A stretch of DNA of 7,335 bases, taken from positions 1 through 7,335 of the forward strand of contig JAFOIS010000206.1 of assembly GCA_017420605.1 (NCBI GenBank), in the 5' to 3' direction. The position numbers and the translations under genes are program-made. The notes beneath the pieces were generated by a model that worked only from the letters and a program-made list of their open reading frames with translations, was not told where the DNA came from and searched no databases. Of the stretch, positions 1 through 6,234 are shown one piece after another; within the stretch, counting starts at the first letter, position 1, and every line of letters starts with the position of its first letter. Source of the DNA: Lachnospiraceae bacterium. Its GTDB lineage: Bacteria > Bacillota > Clostridia > Lachnospirales > Lachnospiraceae.

Positions 1-550
1 CGAGGAAAGCGTAGGCGTCGGTGCCGCCGCAGGTGCTGTCGGTGATCGCATTCCCGGCGTCGTCCTTCGTGTATTTATCGTCGAAGAAGCTCAGGTTGCT
101 GAAATTCATGAGCACGCGGTAGCGCTTCGAACCGCCGATCGCCTTGATGGTGCCGTCGGCTTCCGATTCGTTGCCGTAGTTGACTTTTACGACGCGGTTT
201 ACATAACCGCGGCTTATCAGACTTGCGTCCGCCGCGCCGTGGCCGTATTCGTCGATCGAAAGGACGACGGCGCCGCGCCTTGCCAGCTCGATCGCGTAGG
301 CGGCGTTCGTCTCATGGTCGTTCTGGTAGCCGTGCAGAAGGAGGACGCCCGGGGCCTTCGCGGACGCCGACGCACTCTGCGGCGTATAAAGCTTATAGGC
401 TATATCGCCTGCTTTCGTCGGAATGGTACCGTCCGTGATCGTGACCGCACCGTTATCCCGCTGGATCCGGTCGGCGAAATACATGGCGCCGGCGGCGATC
501 GCAAGAAGCAGAATGAGAGCGATAACGCTGCGCAGTTTCGATGATTTCAT
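1..550 (-). CDS. Membrane-anchored alpha/beta hydrolase, N-terminal part (runs off left edge)
   Basis: This is a partial gene reading leftward; 183 codons are visible and no stop is reached. The ATG at 550 is preceded by GGAGG (556-560) with a 5-base spacer, a strong start. Residues about 7-25 form one hydrophobic segment after a basic MKSSKLR start, which fits a signal anchor or uncleaved membrane helix, placing the enzyme outside the membrane. Residues 68-76 (PGVLLLHGY) are the strand and oxyanion-hole HG motif of the alpha/beta hydrolase fold, and residues 96-105 (VLSIDEYGHG) are the following strand with its D-x-x-GHG turn. The nucleophile elbow (GxSxG) and the rest of the catalytic triad would lie beyond the edge, so activity cannot be judged. 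The stretch from residue 110 to 180 does not look like the usual short link to the nucleophile and may be an insertion. Substrate unknown; esterase, peptidase or acyl hydrolase are all possible. It has its own promoter and is separated from the GH20 gene by a terminator. Confidence 0.5.
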   Translation of the reverse strand, partial: MKSSKLRSVIALILLLAIAAGAMYFADRIQRDNGAVTITDGTIPTKAGDIAYKLYTPQSASASAKAPGVLLLHGYQNDHETNAAYAIELARRGAVVLSIDEYGHGAADASLISRGYVNRVVKVNYGNESEADGTIKAIGGSKRYRVLMNFSNLSFFDDKYTKDDAGNAITDSTCGGTDAYAFL

Positions 551-640
551 AGGAACCTCCTTACGGTGGAGATGTACTGGAATGGATCGCGCCGGATGGG
601 GCTGCCCCGGAAGAATGCATTCGGCGGATCGGGTTATTAC

Positions 641-670
641 ATTATACTACAGTTTACCATGGGTGGACAA
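641..670 (-). promoter_or_regulatory. Sigma-A-type promoter of the alpha/beta hydrolase gene
   Basis: Read on the minus strand, a -35-like TTGTCC (665-670) and a perfect -10 TATAAT (641-646) are separated by 18 bases. The -35 matches TTGACA at four of six positions. Transcription would begin near 634, giving a leader of about 84 bases before the ATG at 550. The promoter lies after the GH20 terminator in the direction of transcription, so the hydrolase can be expressed independently. Seen directly; function inferred from consensus match and position. Confidence 0.5.
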
Positions 671-682
671 TGGCAAGTCTTC

Positions 683-696
683 TGCAGCCGGCTGCA
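683..696. promoter_or_regulatory. 14-bp perfect palindrome, candidate operator
   Basis: TGCAGCCGGCTGCA is identical to its reverse complement. It lies 12 bases upstream of the -35 element of the hydrolase promoter. Its outer TG...CA and central CG resemble the general shape of LacI/CcpA-family operators, but it misses the CcpA cre consensus at several positions, so it is not called as cre. A repressor or activator site is plausible; no regulator gene is in the window to pair with it. Confidence 0.5.
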
Positions 697-701
697 TACA
701 G

Positions 702-752
702 GCACAAAAAAGAACCGGCGCGATAAAGACCGGCGCCGGTTCTTTTTTGTGC
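702..752 (-). terminator. Strong intrinsic terminator after the GH20 gene (bidirectional by sequence)
   Basis: Two 20-base arms (702-721 and 733-752) are perfect reverse complements around an 11-base loop. The 10-bp GC-rich core GAACCGGCGC is flanked by an A6 tract on one side and a T6 tract on the other, so a hairpin with a U-run forms on either strand. It starts one base after the TGA stop of the GH20 gene. No plus-strand gene is seen upstream, so its main job is to end the leftward GH20 transcript before the hydrolase promoter. Confidence 0.5.
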
Positions 753-753
753 A

Positions 754-2373
754 TCATTGCCACATAGAATTGGCCGTAACGGTACGGCGCCAGTGATTAA
801 ATGTCGGAGCCGGCGTTTTGTCAGTCCGGAGCCCGTAAGACAACTGTTCTTCTTCCAGTTCGTCGATCCTGCTGATCCTGCCCTCTAAAAGATCCTCAAG
901 GCGTTTCCGGCAGCTCCTGATCCGCATCAGAAGTCCGCCGAGGCGTATATCCTGTACGTCAAAGCCCTGCGGTCTGTTCTCGGCAAACCAGCGCTCCCGG
1001 AAAACGACATGAAAGGCTTCAAGACGCCTTTCCAGTTCTTTATAATCACGGATCAGGACAGAGAGCGCTTCAAGATCATCGGAGCGGTAAACCGCATGTG
1101 TCCTGTTTCCGAGATCCGCCTTGATCTCGAGTACACGGCAGAGCGCGGCGATGCTCCGGAAGAGAAGACCCCATTCCGGGTCTCCCGCCAGGCGCGTAAG
1201 ACGCTCCGCGCAGGCGGCATATCCTGATCCCGTATCTTCCGGAATGTCTCTGTCGAAAATGCCCATGAAGCAGTCGTTATAGAGCGCGTATTTATCCTGG
1301 TTACAATGGGCGTTCTCTTCTCCGTTCAGGGTGCCGGGCAGATCCAGCGCCATAAAGTCATCAAAAGGAAGGCCGAACTGCTCTTCGAATCTCTTCCGGA
1401 TGCCCTGCTCATCAGCATTCCCTTTCGCAAGTTCCGACGCATAGAAGAGGGCGGGTAGAAGAGCAAAGAAAGAGCATTCGGCACTGTCGTCGCCCCAGAG
1501 CGTAAGGAAGACGTCTTTCACACCATGCTGCCGGCAGCTTTCGAATGCCGCTTTCGTCGCATTGATACTGAAGCCGTTGTGCGGCGTGAAGCCTGTCCAG
1601 CTCCACAGACCGCCCGCAAACCAGGTCCCCTCATGCAGCCTTTCATGGGCTTCGAGCATACGGTCGTAATGCGCCGTATCTGTCGAATAATAGTCCCAGT
1701 ACACAAGATCCACATTTGCCGGAACCAGGGCGCGGATTTCATCGCGGAAGACGACGCTGTCTGCGTAATACTTTCCGCCCGCGGCAAGACGGAAGAACAT
1801 GTCCGACCACATCAGAAACCGGAAACCGTATTTTTCTCCGATCCGGCATACGCGGGAAAGGTGTTCGAGCATCAGCTTCGTACGGTCGCAGTCGCCGTGC
1901 CGGTCATAATACTGCCCGCGTCCCAGAAGATGCGCCTCATCCATGCCAAGGTGCAGTGTCCTTGACGTAAAGCAGGAAGAGATGGATGCGAACATGTCAT
2001 CGATCATCGTGTAGACTTCCTCGTCTCCGACAAGGAGAATATCGTCCACGTCGAAATGTTCCTGATAGGCAGGCCAGTGTTTCAGCTGCCGAAGGTGCGC
2101 GAGCACCTGTATGCACGGGATCAGCTCAATGTTATGATCTTTTGCATACCGGTCCGCTTCGCGAAGTTCTTCCTGCGTAAAGCGGCCTCGCAGATAGCCG
2201 AAAAACGGCTGTCCGGGCACCTCATAGGTCTCTTCGGTATACAGCATCAGCGTGTTATACCCGAGTGAGGAGGTGATGTCGATCCATTTTTTCAGGGCGG
2301 TCATATTCGGGACGGCGTTCCTGGAGCAGTCCAGCATGGTGCCGAAGGTTCGGAACATAATCTCTTCTTCCAT
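754..2373 (-). CDS. Glycoside hydrolase family 20-type beta-N-acetylhexosaminidase, cytoplasmic
   Basis: A 539-residue protein of the GH20 catalytic-domain type, which cleaves terminal beta-linked GlcNAc or GalNAc by substrate-assisted catalysis. The start of the barrel is visible as MLDCSRNAVP (residues 13-22), followed by LGYNTLMLYTEETYEV (37-52) and IELIPCIQVLAHLRQL (82-97). HLGMDEAH (141-148) carries the family's Asp-Glu catalytic pair, D145-E146. Later aromatic-rich motifs LWSWTGF (256-262) and TLWGDD (291-296) fit the sugar-binding loops. The C-terminal third is mostly helical and charged. The ATG at 2373 is chosen because GGAGG lies 6 bases upstream; an in-frame ATG at 2418 would add 15 residues and has no comparable site. 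No signal peptide is seen, so it probably acts on imported oligosaccharides, like the streptococcal GcnA-type enzymes it resembles. It is transcribed away from the acyltransferase-kinase operon and closed by a strong terminator. Family call is firm; exact substrate is not. Confidence 0.5.
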   Translation of the reverse strand: MEEEIMFRTFGTMLDCSRNAVPNMTALKKWIDITSSLGYNTLMLYTEETYEVPGQPFFGYLRGRFTQEELREADRYAKDHNIELIPCIQVLAHLRQLKHWPAYQEHFDVDDILLVGDEEVYTMIDDMFASISSCFTSRTLHLGMDEAHLLGRGQYYDRHGDCDRTKLMLEHLSRVCRIGEKYGFRFLMWSDMFFRLAAGGKYYADSVVFRDEIRALVPANVDLVYWDYYSTDTAHYDRMLEAHERLHEGTWFAGGLWSWTGFTPHNGFSINATKAAFESCRQHGVKDVFLTLWGDDSAECSFFALLPALFYASELAKGNADEQGIRKRFEEQFGLPFDDFMALDLPGTLNGEENAHCNQDKYALYNDCFMGIFDRDIPEDTGSGYAACAERLTRLAGDPEWGLLFRSIAALCRVLEIKADLGNRTHAVYRSDDLEALSVLIRDYKELERRLEAFHVVFRERWFAENRPQGFDVQDIRLGGLLMRIRSCRKRLEDLLEGRISRIDELEEEQLSYGLRTDKTPAPTFNHWRRTVTANSMWQ

Positions 2374-2379
2374 GATTTG

Positions 2380-2384
2380 CCTCC
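2380..2384 (-). promoter_or_regulatory. Ribosome binding site deciding the GH20 start
   Basis: GGAGG on the minus strand, six bases before the ATG at 2373. It supports this start over the in-frame upstream ATG at 2418. Confidence 0.5.
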
Positions 2385-2440
2385 ATAGCATAAAAGGAAC
2401 ACGGAAATGCGGATACATCTGAATCTATTGATAGCATAAA
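2385..2440. repeat. Pair of 10-bp direct repeats in the divergent intergenic region
   Basis: ATAGCATAAA occurs at 2385-2394 and again at 2431-2440, a 46-base period (about four and a half helical turns). Both copies continue into A/G-rich sequence (AAGG and GG). One copy sits directly upstream of the GH20 ribosome binding site, the other in the presumed upstream region. On the minus strand each contains TATGCT, a weak -10-like hexamer without a convincing -35. They may be regulator binding sites or chance; I did not find a confident GH20 promoter elsewhere in this region. Confidence 0.5.
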
Positions 2441-2487
2441 GGCGGCAGAAAAACCACATGGAAAAGGAGGGTACTCTTTCCCGCGGG

Positions 2488-2516
2488 TTGCTGTCTTTCA
2501 CGGGATAGACTATATT
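2488..2516 (+). promoter_or_regulatory. Candidate promoter of the acyltransferase-araB operon
   Basis: TTGCTG (2488-2493) and TATATT (2511-2516) are 17 bases apart, the optimal spacing; the -10 matches TATAAT at five positions and the -35 matches TTGACA at three. Transcription would begin near 2523, only about 20 bases before the TTG start at 2543 and just ahead of the ribosome binding site. An 8-bp palindrome CCCGCGGG (2480-2487) abuts the -35 and could be an operator half or chance. Confidence 0.5.
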
Positions 2517-2528
2517 AAGTGTACCACA

Positions 2529-2535
2529 GGGAGGA
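2529..2535 (+). promoter_or_regulatory. Ribosome binding site deciding a TTG start
   Basis: GGGAGGA, with GGAGG ending 8 bases before the in-frame TTG at 2543. The site supports TTG as start: the in-frame GTG at 2519 lies upstream of it, and the ATG at 2538 is in another frame and meets TGA after one codon. Confidence 0.5.
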
Positions 2536-2542
2536 ATATGGT

Positions 2543-3655
2543 TTGATCACGGAGTGGGACATCAACGTCGGCTGGTTTGACAGGTTGGAAAAGGAGTACG
2601 GTCTCTTTCGCGATTACGCGCCGAAAATCCGCTGCGCTGTCGCCGCGATTGGAAACAACCCGGACCTTTACGGAAAAATGCAGACTGCCTGGCTTGACCT
2701 GAGCGAGACACCGGCAGAGAATGCTGCGAAGATCGCGGTACCGGAGACTGCAGATCCGCGCATAGCCCCGTGGATACGGCTTATCCTGCTGCTTCCGTTT
2801 ATTACTCCGATGATGAACAGGTACCGGGATCACGGTTATTCGGAGGAGGAGATCCGTGTCGTATTTCATGAGTTCTATGATTGTATTGCCAGGACTGCTG
2901 AAAGGACCGGTACCGCCGGCCTTACGGATATGTATTTTGACTGGGTGGTACTCTTTATCCGCGAGTTTTTCTTTCGTGTTCTGGATTTCCGTTTTGAACT
3001 GGCAAAATACAGGGGAAATGCGGTATATTTCAGGAGTAAAACAAACGGCGGCGATCCCTCCTATAACGTCCTGGCATCTTCCGGTCTCTGGCACAGGGAC
3101 GGCATGGCGCTCGGAAGCGCGCTGTTCGAAGAAGCGGAAGGTGCTTTCCATGCGTCTTTAACGGAATCGCTGTCATCCTGGAGCGGTAATTCAGTAGAGT
3201 CCGGGCTTGTCCGGCCCGGAAAAACGACGCTTCGTAAAGCGGAATGGGAGAAAGCGCTGGGATATGGCGATCCCGTTCTGAAGATACATATTGATCCGGG
3301 AGCAGATATTACGGCAGGCCATGTCGCGCAGGCCGCCGGGGAGGCTGTCCGTATCGCGAAAGAACGCTTCGGGCATATTTCCGGCATACTCTGCGAATCA
3401 TGGCTGCTCGATCCTGTATACAGGGAAGTGCTGGGAGACGATTCCAGAATAGCAAAGTTCGGGGAACAGTTTATTCGTTTCCCGCAATTGAGCAACGGCC
3501 TGGAAATCATGAATTTTGTTTTTGAGGCAGAGCTCGAAGAACTTCCGCATCTTCCGGCAGATACCCGTCTTACAAGAGCGCTGAAGGAACTCTATCTTGC
3601 AGGCGGCAGAACACATGCGTTTGAAGGAATGTATGCTCCCGGCCATCCGGTATAA
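2543..3655 (+). CDS. Acyltransferase-domain protein of the NAT_N/GNAT_C type
   Basis: A 370-residue protein that I assign to the two-domain acyltransferase-like family common in Firmicutes, with a helical N-terminal domain and a GNAT-like C-terminal domain. The N-terminal half (about residues 1-155) is helical with a run FDWVVLFIREFFFRVLDFRF (132-151) typical of the family's core. The C-terminal domain starts near DPVLKIHIDPGADIT (243-257), with the marker SWLLDP (286-291) following a stretch of helix. There is no signal peptide and no true membrane segment, so the protein is cytoplasmic. The acyl donor and acceptor are unknown; members of this family lack a well-defined reaction to my knowledge. 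The start is TTG, supported by a GGGAGGA site and by the position of the candidate promoter. It is the first gene of the rightward operon, 39 bases before araB. Family assignment rests on recognised motifs and not on a search. Confidence 0.5.
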   Translation: MITEWDINVGWFDRLEKEYGLFRDYAPKIRCAVAAIGNNPDLYGKMQTAWLDLSETPAENAAKIAVPETADPRIAPWIRLILLLPFITPMMNRYRDHGYSEEEIRVVFHEFYDCIARTAERTGTAGLTDMYFDWVVLFIREFFFRVLDFRFELAKYRGNAVYFRSKTNGGDPSYNVLASSGLWHRDGMALGSALFEEAEGAFHASLTESLSSWSGNSVESGLVRPGKTTLRKAEWEKALGYGDPVLKIHIDPGADITAGHVAQAAGEAVRIAKERFGHISGILCESWLLDPVYREVLGDDSRIAKFGEQFIRFPQLSNGLEIMNFVFEAELEELPHLPADTRLTRALKELYLAGGRTHAFEGMYAPGHPV

Positions 3656-3694
3656 CAGAGCAGCAGGTATCGGAAACTGAAAGAAGAGAAGCTT

Positions 3695-5350
3695 ATGACA
3701 GATAAATGCGTGATCGGAATTGACTTCGGAACGCTCTCCGCGCGTGCGGTCGTGATCCGCTGTTTTGACGGGAATGTACTCGGCACCGGAGAATGCGCCT
3801 ATCCGCACGGCGTCATTTCCGGCGCCATGCCGGACGGAACGCAGCTTCCGCCTGGATCCGCTCTGCAGGATCCGGCGGACTATATCCATGCGCTGCGCAC
3901 GTCGGTTAGGGAGGCGCTCGCATCCTCCGCCATACCGTCCGGTTCGATCATCGGGATCGGGATCGACGCGACGAGCTGCACGATCCTGCCGGTCACAAAG
4001 GAAGGATCACCGCTCTGTTTCCTTCCCGCATATAAGGACCGGCCGCATGCTTACGCAAAGCTTTGGAAGCATCATGCCGCAGCCGCGGAGGCTGAAAGAA
4101 TGACGGAACTGGCCCGGTCGGAGAACCTGCCGTTTTTATCACGATTCGGAGGCAGAGTTTCTTCTGAGGGCATGTTCCCGAAACTCCTTGAGATCCTTCG
4201 GGAGGATCCGGAGATCTATCGGGAGGCAGACGCATTTCTCGAACTGGGCGATTATCTGACGGGGCATCTTACCGGCTGTTTTGTCAGAAGTCTGTGCATG
4301 GCAGGTTTTAAGTCCTTCTGGGAGGAAAAAACAGGGTATCCTCCGGAGGATTTTCTGGCGAAACTGGATCCGCATCTTCGGACGGCGGAGGAGGACAAGC
4401 TGCGTCATTCTGTCATGCAGCCCGGAGCGCGCGCCGGGTATCTTACGGAAGCGGCGGCGGAAGAACTGGGACTTTTGCCGGGCATACCGGTCGCTGTCCC
4501 AATGATCGATGCGCACGCAGCGGTTCCGGGCGCCGGGATCACCGGACCGGGAGAACTGCTGCTTATTCTGGGCACCTCCTCCTGCAGCATGATCTGTGAT
4601 ATGGAGGAACGCAGTATACCGGGCATCTGCGGTGTTGTGAAAGACGGGATCCTGCCGGGATTCTACGGCTATGAAGCGGGACAGACCGGCGTCGGAGACT
4701 GTTTTGCATGGTTTGTGAAGAATGCGGTTCCGGAGGAGTACACAGCGGAAGCACGTAAAAGGTGTATATCCGTGCACACCCTCCTTATGGAAAAGGCCGC
4801 GGCTATTTTGCCGGGGAGGGGCAGGCTGATCGCCCTGGACTGGTGGAACGGCAACCGGTCGATCCTGAACGACGCTTCCCTGTCGGGCGTTTTCTTCGGG
4901 CTCACGCTGGAGACAAAACCGGAAGAAATGTACCGGGCGCTTCTGGAAGCGACGGCGTTCGGCGCCAGAAAGATCCTGGAGAACTTTGAAGCAAACGGCG
5001 TGCAGGTCCGATCGGTCACTGCCTGCGGCGGTATTTCCGAAAAGAATCCCCTGATGATGCAGATCTATGCGGATGTTTTCGGAAGATCCGTGACGGTGCA
5101 TGCCGGCGGAAATGCCAGCGCCATGGGGGCGGCGATGCTTGGCGCAGTTTGTGCCGGCAGCCGGATGGGCGGCTATGATACGCTGCGCGAGGCGACTTCC
5201 CGCATGGCGAAGAGATCAGCCGTCACCTACGAGCCGGTCTCTGCCGCTGTGAAGCATTATGATGCGCTTTACCGGATCTACAGCAGGCTGTATGAACTTC
5301 TGGGAGTTGAAAACAGGGAATTATTCGTCGATCTGCAGCGGAATCCTTAA
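3695..5350 (+). CDS. araB: L-ribulokinase (FGGY family)
   Basis: A 551-residue kinase that transfers phosphate from ATP to L-ribulose in the cytoplasm, the second step of L-arabinose catabolism (isomerase AraA, kinase AraB, epimerase AraD). The length fits known AraB proteins (about 560). Domain I begins with IGIDFGTLSARAVV (7-20), the phosphate-binding loop, and has IGIDATSCTILPV (88-100). KLWKHHAA (122-129) and LDWWNGNRS (381-389) are signatures of ribulokinases that separate them from xylulo-, glycero- and rhamnulokinases. The predicted catalytic base is D272 in MIDAHAA; K206 (GFKSFW) and E327 (YEAGQTG) are predicted sugar contacts. LILGTSSCSM (290-299), ACGGISEKNPL (443-453) and ASAMGAAMLGA (474-484) form the ATP-binding half. 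All key residues appear intact. The ATG at 3695 is the start of the conserved N-terminus, with a purine-rich but weak ribosome site (GAAGAGAAG) ahead. No araA or araD is visible nearby. Promiscuous AraB enzymes also accept D-ribulose, L-xylulose and related pentuloses. Confidence 0.5.
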   Translation: MTDKCVIGIDFGTLSARAVVIRCFDGNVLGTGECAYPHGVISGAMPDGTQLPPGSALQDPADYIHALRTSVREALASSAIPSGSIIGIGIDATSCTILPVTKEGSPLCFLPAYKDRPHAYAKLWKHHAAAAEAERMTELARSENLPFLSRFGGRVSSEGMFPKLLEILREDPEIYREADAFLELGDYLTGHLTGCFVRSLCMAGFKSFWEEKTGYPPEDFLAKLDPHLRTAEEDKLRHSVMQPGARAGYLTEAAAEELGLLPGIPVAVPMIDAHAAVPGAGITGPGELLLILGTSSCSMICDMEERSIPGICGVVKDGILPGFYGYEAGQTGVGDCFAWFVKNAVPEEYTAEARKRCISVHTLLMEKAAAILPGRGRLIALDWWNGNRSILNDASLSGVFFGLTLETKPEEMYRALLEATAFGARKILENFEANGVQVRSVTACGGISEKNPLMMQIYADVFGRSVTVHAGGNASAMGAAMLGAVCAGSRMGGYDTLREATSRMAKRSAVTYEPVSAAVKHYDALYRIYSRLYELLGVENRELFVDLQRNP

Positions 5351-5374
5351 TAAAACGAATCTGCGCATAACAGC

Positions 5375-5381
5375 AAAGGAG
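5375..5381 (+). promoter_or_regulatory. Ribosome binding site before a double-ATG start
   Basis: AAAGGAG precedes two consecutive in-frame ATG codons at 5385 and 5388, at 3 and 6 bases. The second has the more usual spacing and is taken as the start; the difference is one residue. An in-frame ATG at 5259 lies inside araB and has no good site. Confidence 0.5.
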
Positions 5382-5387
5382 AGCATG

Positions 5388-6176
5388 ATGGACAGCACTT
5401 ATAATGAAACGTCACTCGACAGTCTGTGCGCGGCGCTGGCGGCCGCGATGGGGATCGATCCGCCGGAGCATGCCGCTCCAGCAAATGAAGCGCTGCTTGC
5501 GTATCTCAACGGAAGAAAGGCGGACCGGCTGTTCCTCTTTAATCCGGATGCCATTGCCCAGTGGATCTACCGGAAGTATCCGCAGCTCTTTACGGAAGTC
5601 AGGAACATTGGTGAACTGGAACTGCCGTTCCGGACGGTCATGCCCTCGGTAACGCCGGTCTGCTTCGGGACGTTTTATACCGGGGCGCAGCCGGAAGTGC
5701 ATGGGATCCGGAAATATGAAAAGCCCGTGATCCGCATCGATACGCTCTTCGACGCCATGCTCCGGGCAGGGAAAAAGTGTGTGATCGTGGCGCTCAAACG
5801 CTGCAGCATGGGCAATATTTTCCTCGAGCGGGACATGGATTATTATCTGTATGATTCGATCGATGAGGTAAATGCGAAAGCCGCACAGCTGATCCTGGAG
5901 GACCGGCACGACATGATGGCCGTCTACAACGGCAATTACGACTCCGTCATGCATAAGACCGGGCCGGAAAGTCTCGAGGCTCTTTCGGAAGCCCGTGCGA
6001 ACAGCCATACGTTCGCGACCTACTACGCAATGATCAGGGAACACTGGAAAGAGCATCAGACGCTTATGGGATTCGCGATGGATCACGGCTGCCATGAGAT
6101 CGACGGGAACTGCGGTTCCCACGGCCTCGATATGCCGGAAGATATCAACATCCTGCATACGTACGTCATGGTCTGA
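5388..6176 (+). CDS. Compact alkaline-phosphatase-superfamily metallohydrolase
   Basis: A 262-residue protein with the metal-site pattern of the alkaline phosphatase / nucleotide pyrophosphatase-phosphodiesterase superfamily, which hydrolyses phosphate mono- or diesters with two metal ions. Seen in order: LFNPDAI (50-56) with metal ligand D54; PSVTPVCFGTFYTG (86-99) followed by PEVHGI (102-107), matching the NPP nucleophile region with T89 as the likely nucleophile; NYDSVMHKTGPES (183-195) with D185 and H189; FAMDHGCHE (229-237) with D232-H233; and CGSHGLDMPED (242-252) with candidate H245. The full ligand set appears present despite a length far below most secreted members, which carry cap or insert domains. 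There is no signal peptide, so it is cytoplasmic, unlike most NPPs. Located 37 bases after araB and 58 before the GH106-like gene, so probably co-transcribed. Substrate unknown: a sugar phosphate, nucleotide sugar or phosphodiester on an imported glycan could fit. Superfamily call is confident, function is not. Confidence 0.5.
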   Translation: MDSTYNETSLDSLCAALAAAMGIDPPEHAAPANEALLAYLNGRKADRLFLFNPDAIAQWIYRKYPQLFTEVRNIGELELPFRTVMPSVTPVCFGTFYTGAQPEVHGIRKYEKPVIRIDTLFDAMLRAGKKCVIVALKRCSMGNIFLERDMDYYLYDSIDEVNAKAAQLILEDRHDMMAVYNGNYDSVMHKTGPESLEALSEARANSHTFATYYAMIREHWKEHQTLMGFAMDHGCHEIDGNCGSHGLDMPEDINILHTYVMV

Positions 6177-6234
6177 CGCCGAAGAGCGGATATAAAAGGA
6201 ACCGGAAGTATTCTTTGGGAAAAGCAGGGTCACT

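Noticed and set aside
683..696. Palindrome as a CcpA cre site
   Set aside because: It departs from the cre consensus at about four defined positions, although the outer and central dinucleotides agree.
2510..3151. Minus-strand open frame of 213 codons opposite the acyltransferase gene
   Set aside because: It lies wholly opposite a gene with recognised motifs, has no convincing ribosome site and its translation shows no family resemblance or domain-like pattern.
4139..5101. Minus-strand open frame of 320 codons inside araB
   Set aside because: It is antisense to the most strongly conserved gene in the window; its Arg, Gln and His-rich translation is typical of a shadow frame in GC-rich coding sequence.
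3695..5350. Kinase read as xylulokinase, glycerokinase or rhamnulokinase
   Set aside because: KLWKHHAA and DWWNGNRS are ribulokinase signatures, and the 551-residue length fits AraB better than the roughly 490-500 residues of the other subfamilies.
5259..5387. Longer phosphohydrolase start at ATG 5259, overlapping the end of araB
   Set aside because: The extra residues show no conserved pattern and the strong AAAGGAG site sits right before the ATG pair at 5385/5388.
5388..6176. Phosphohydrolase read as a phosphopentomutase (DeoB) or phosphoglycerate mutase
   Set aside because: Those superfamily members are much longer with a large inserted domain and different nucleophile context; the motifs here match the NPP type.
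6177..6234. TATAAA at 6190-6195 as a promoter for the GH106-like gene
   Set aside because: No -35 element is found at suitable spacing, and the short gap without a terminator favours co-transcription.
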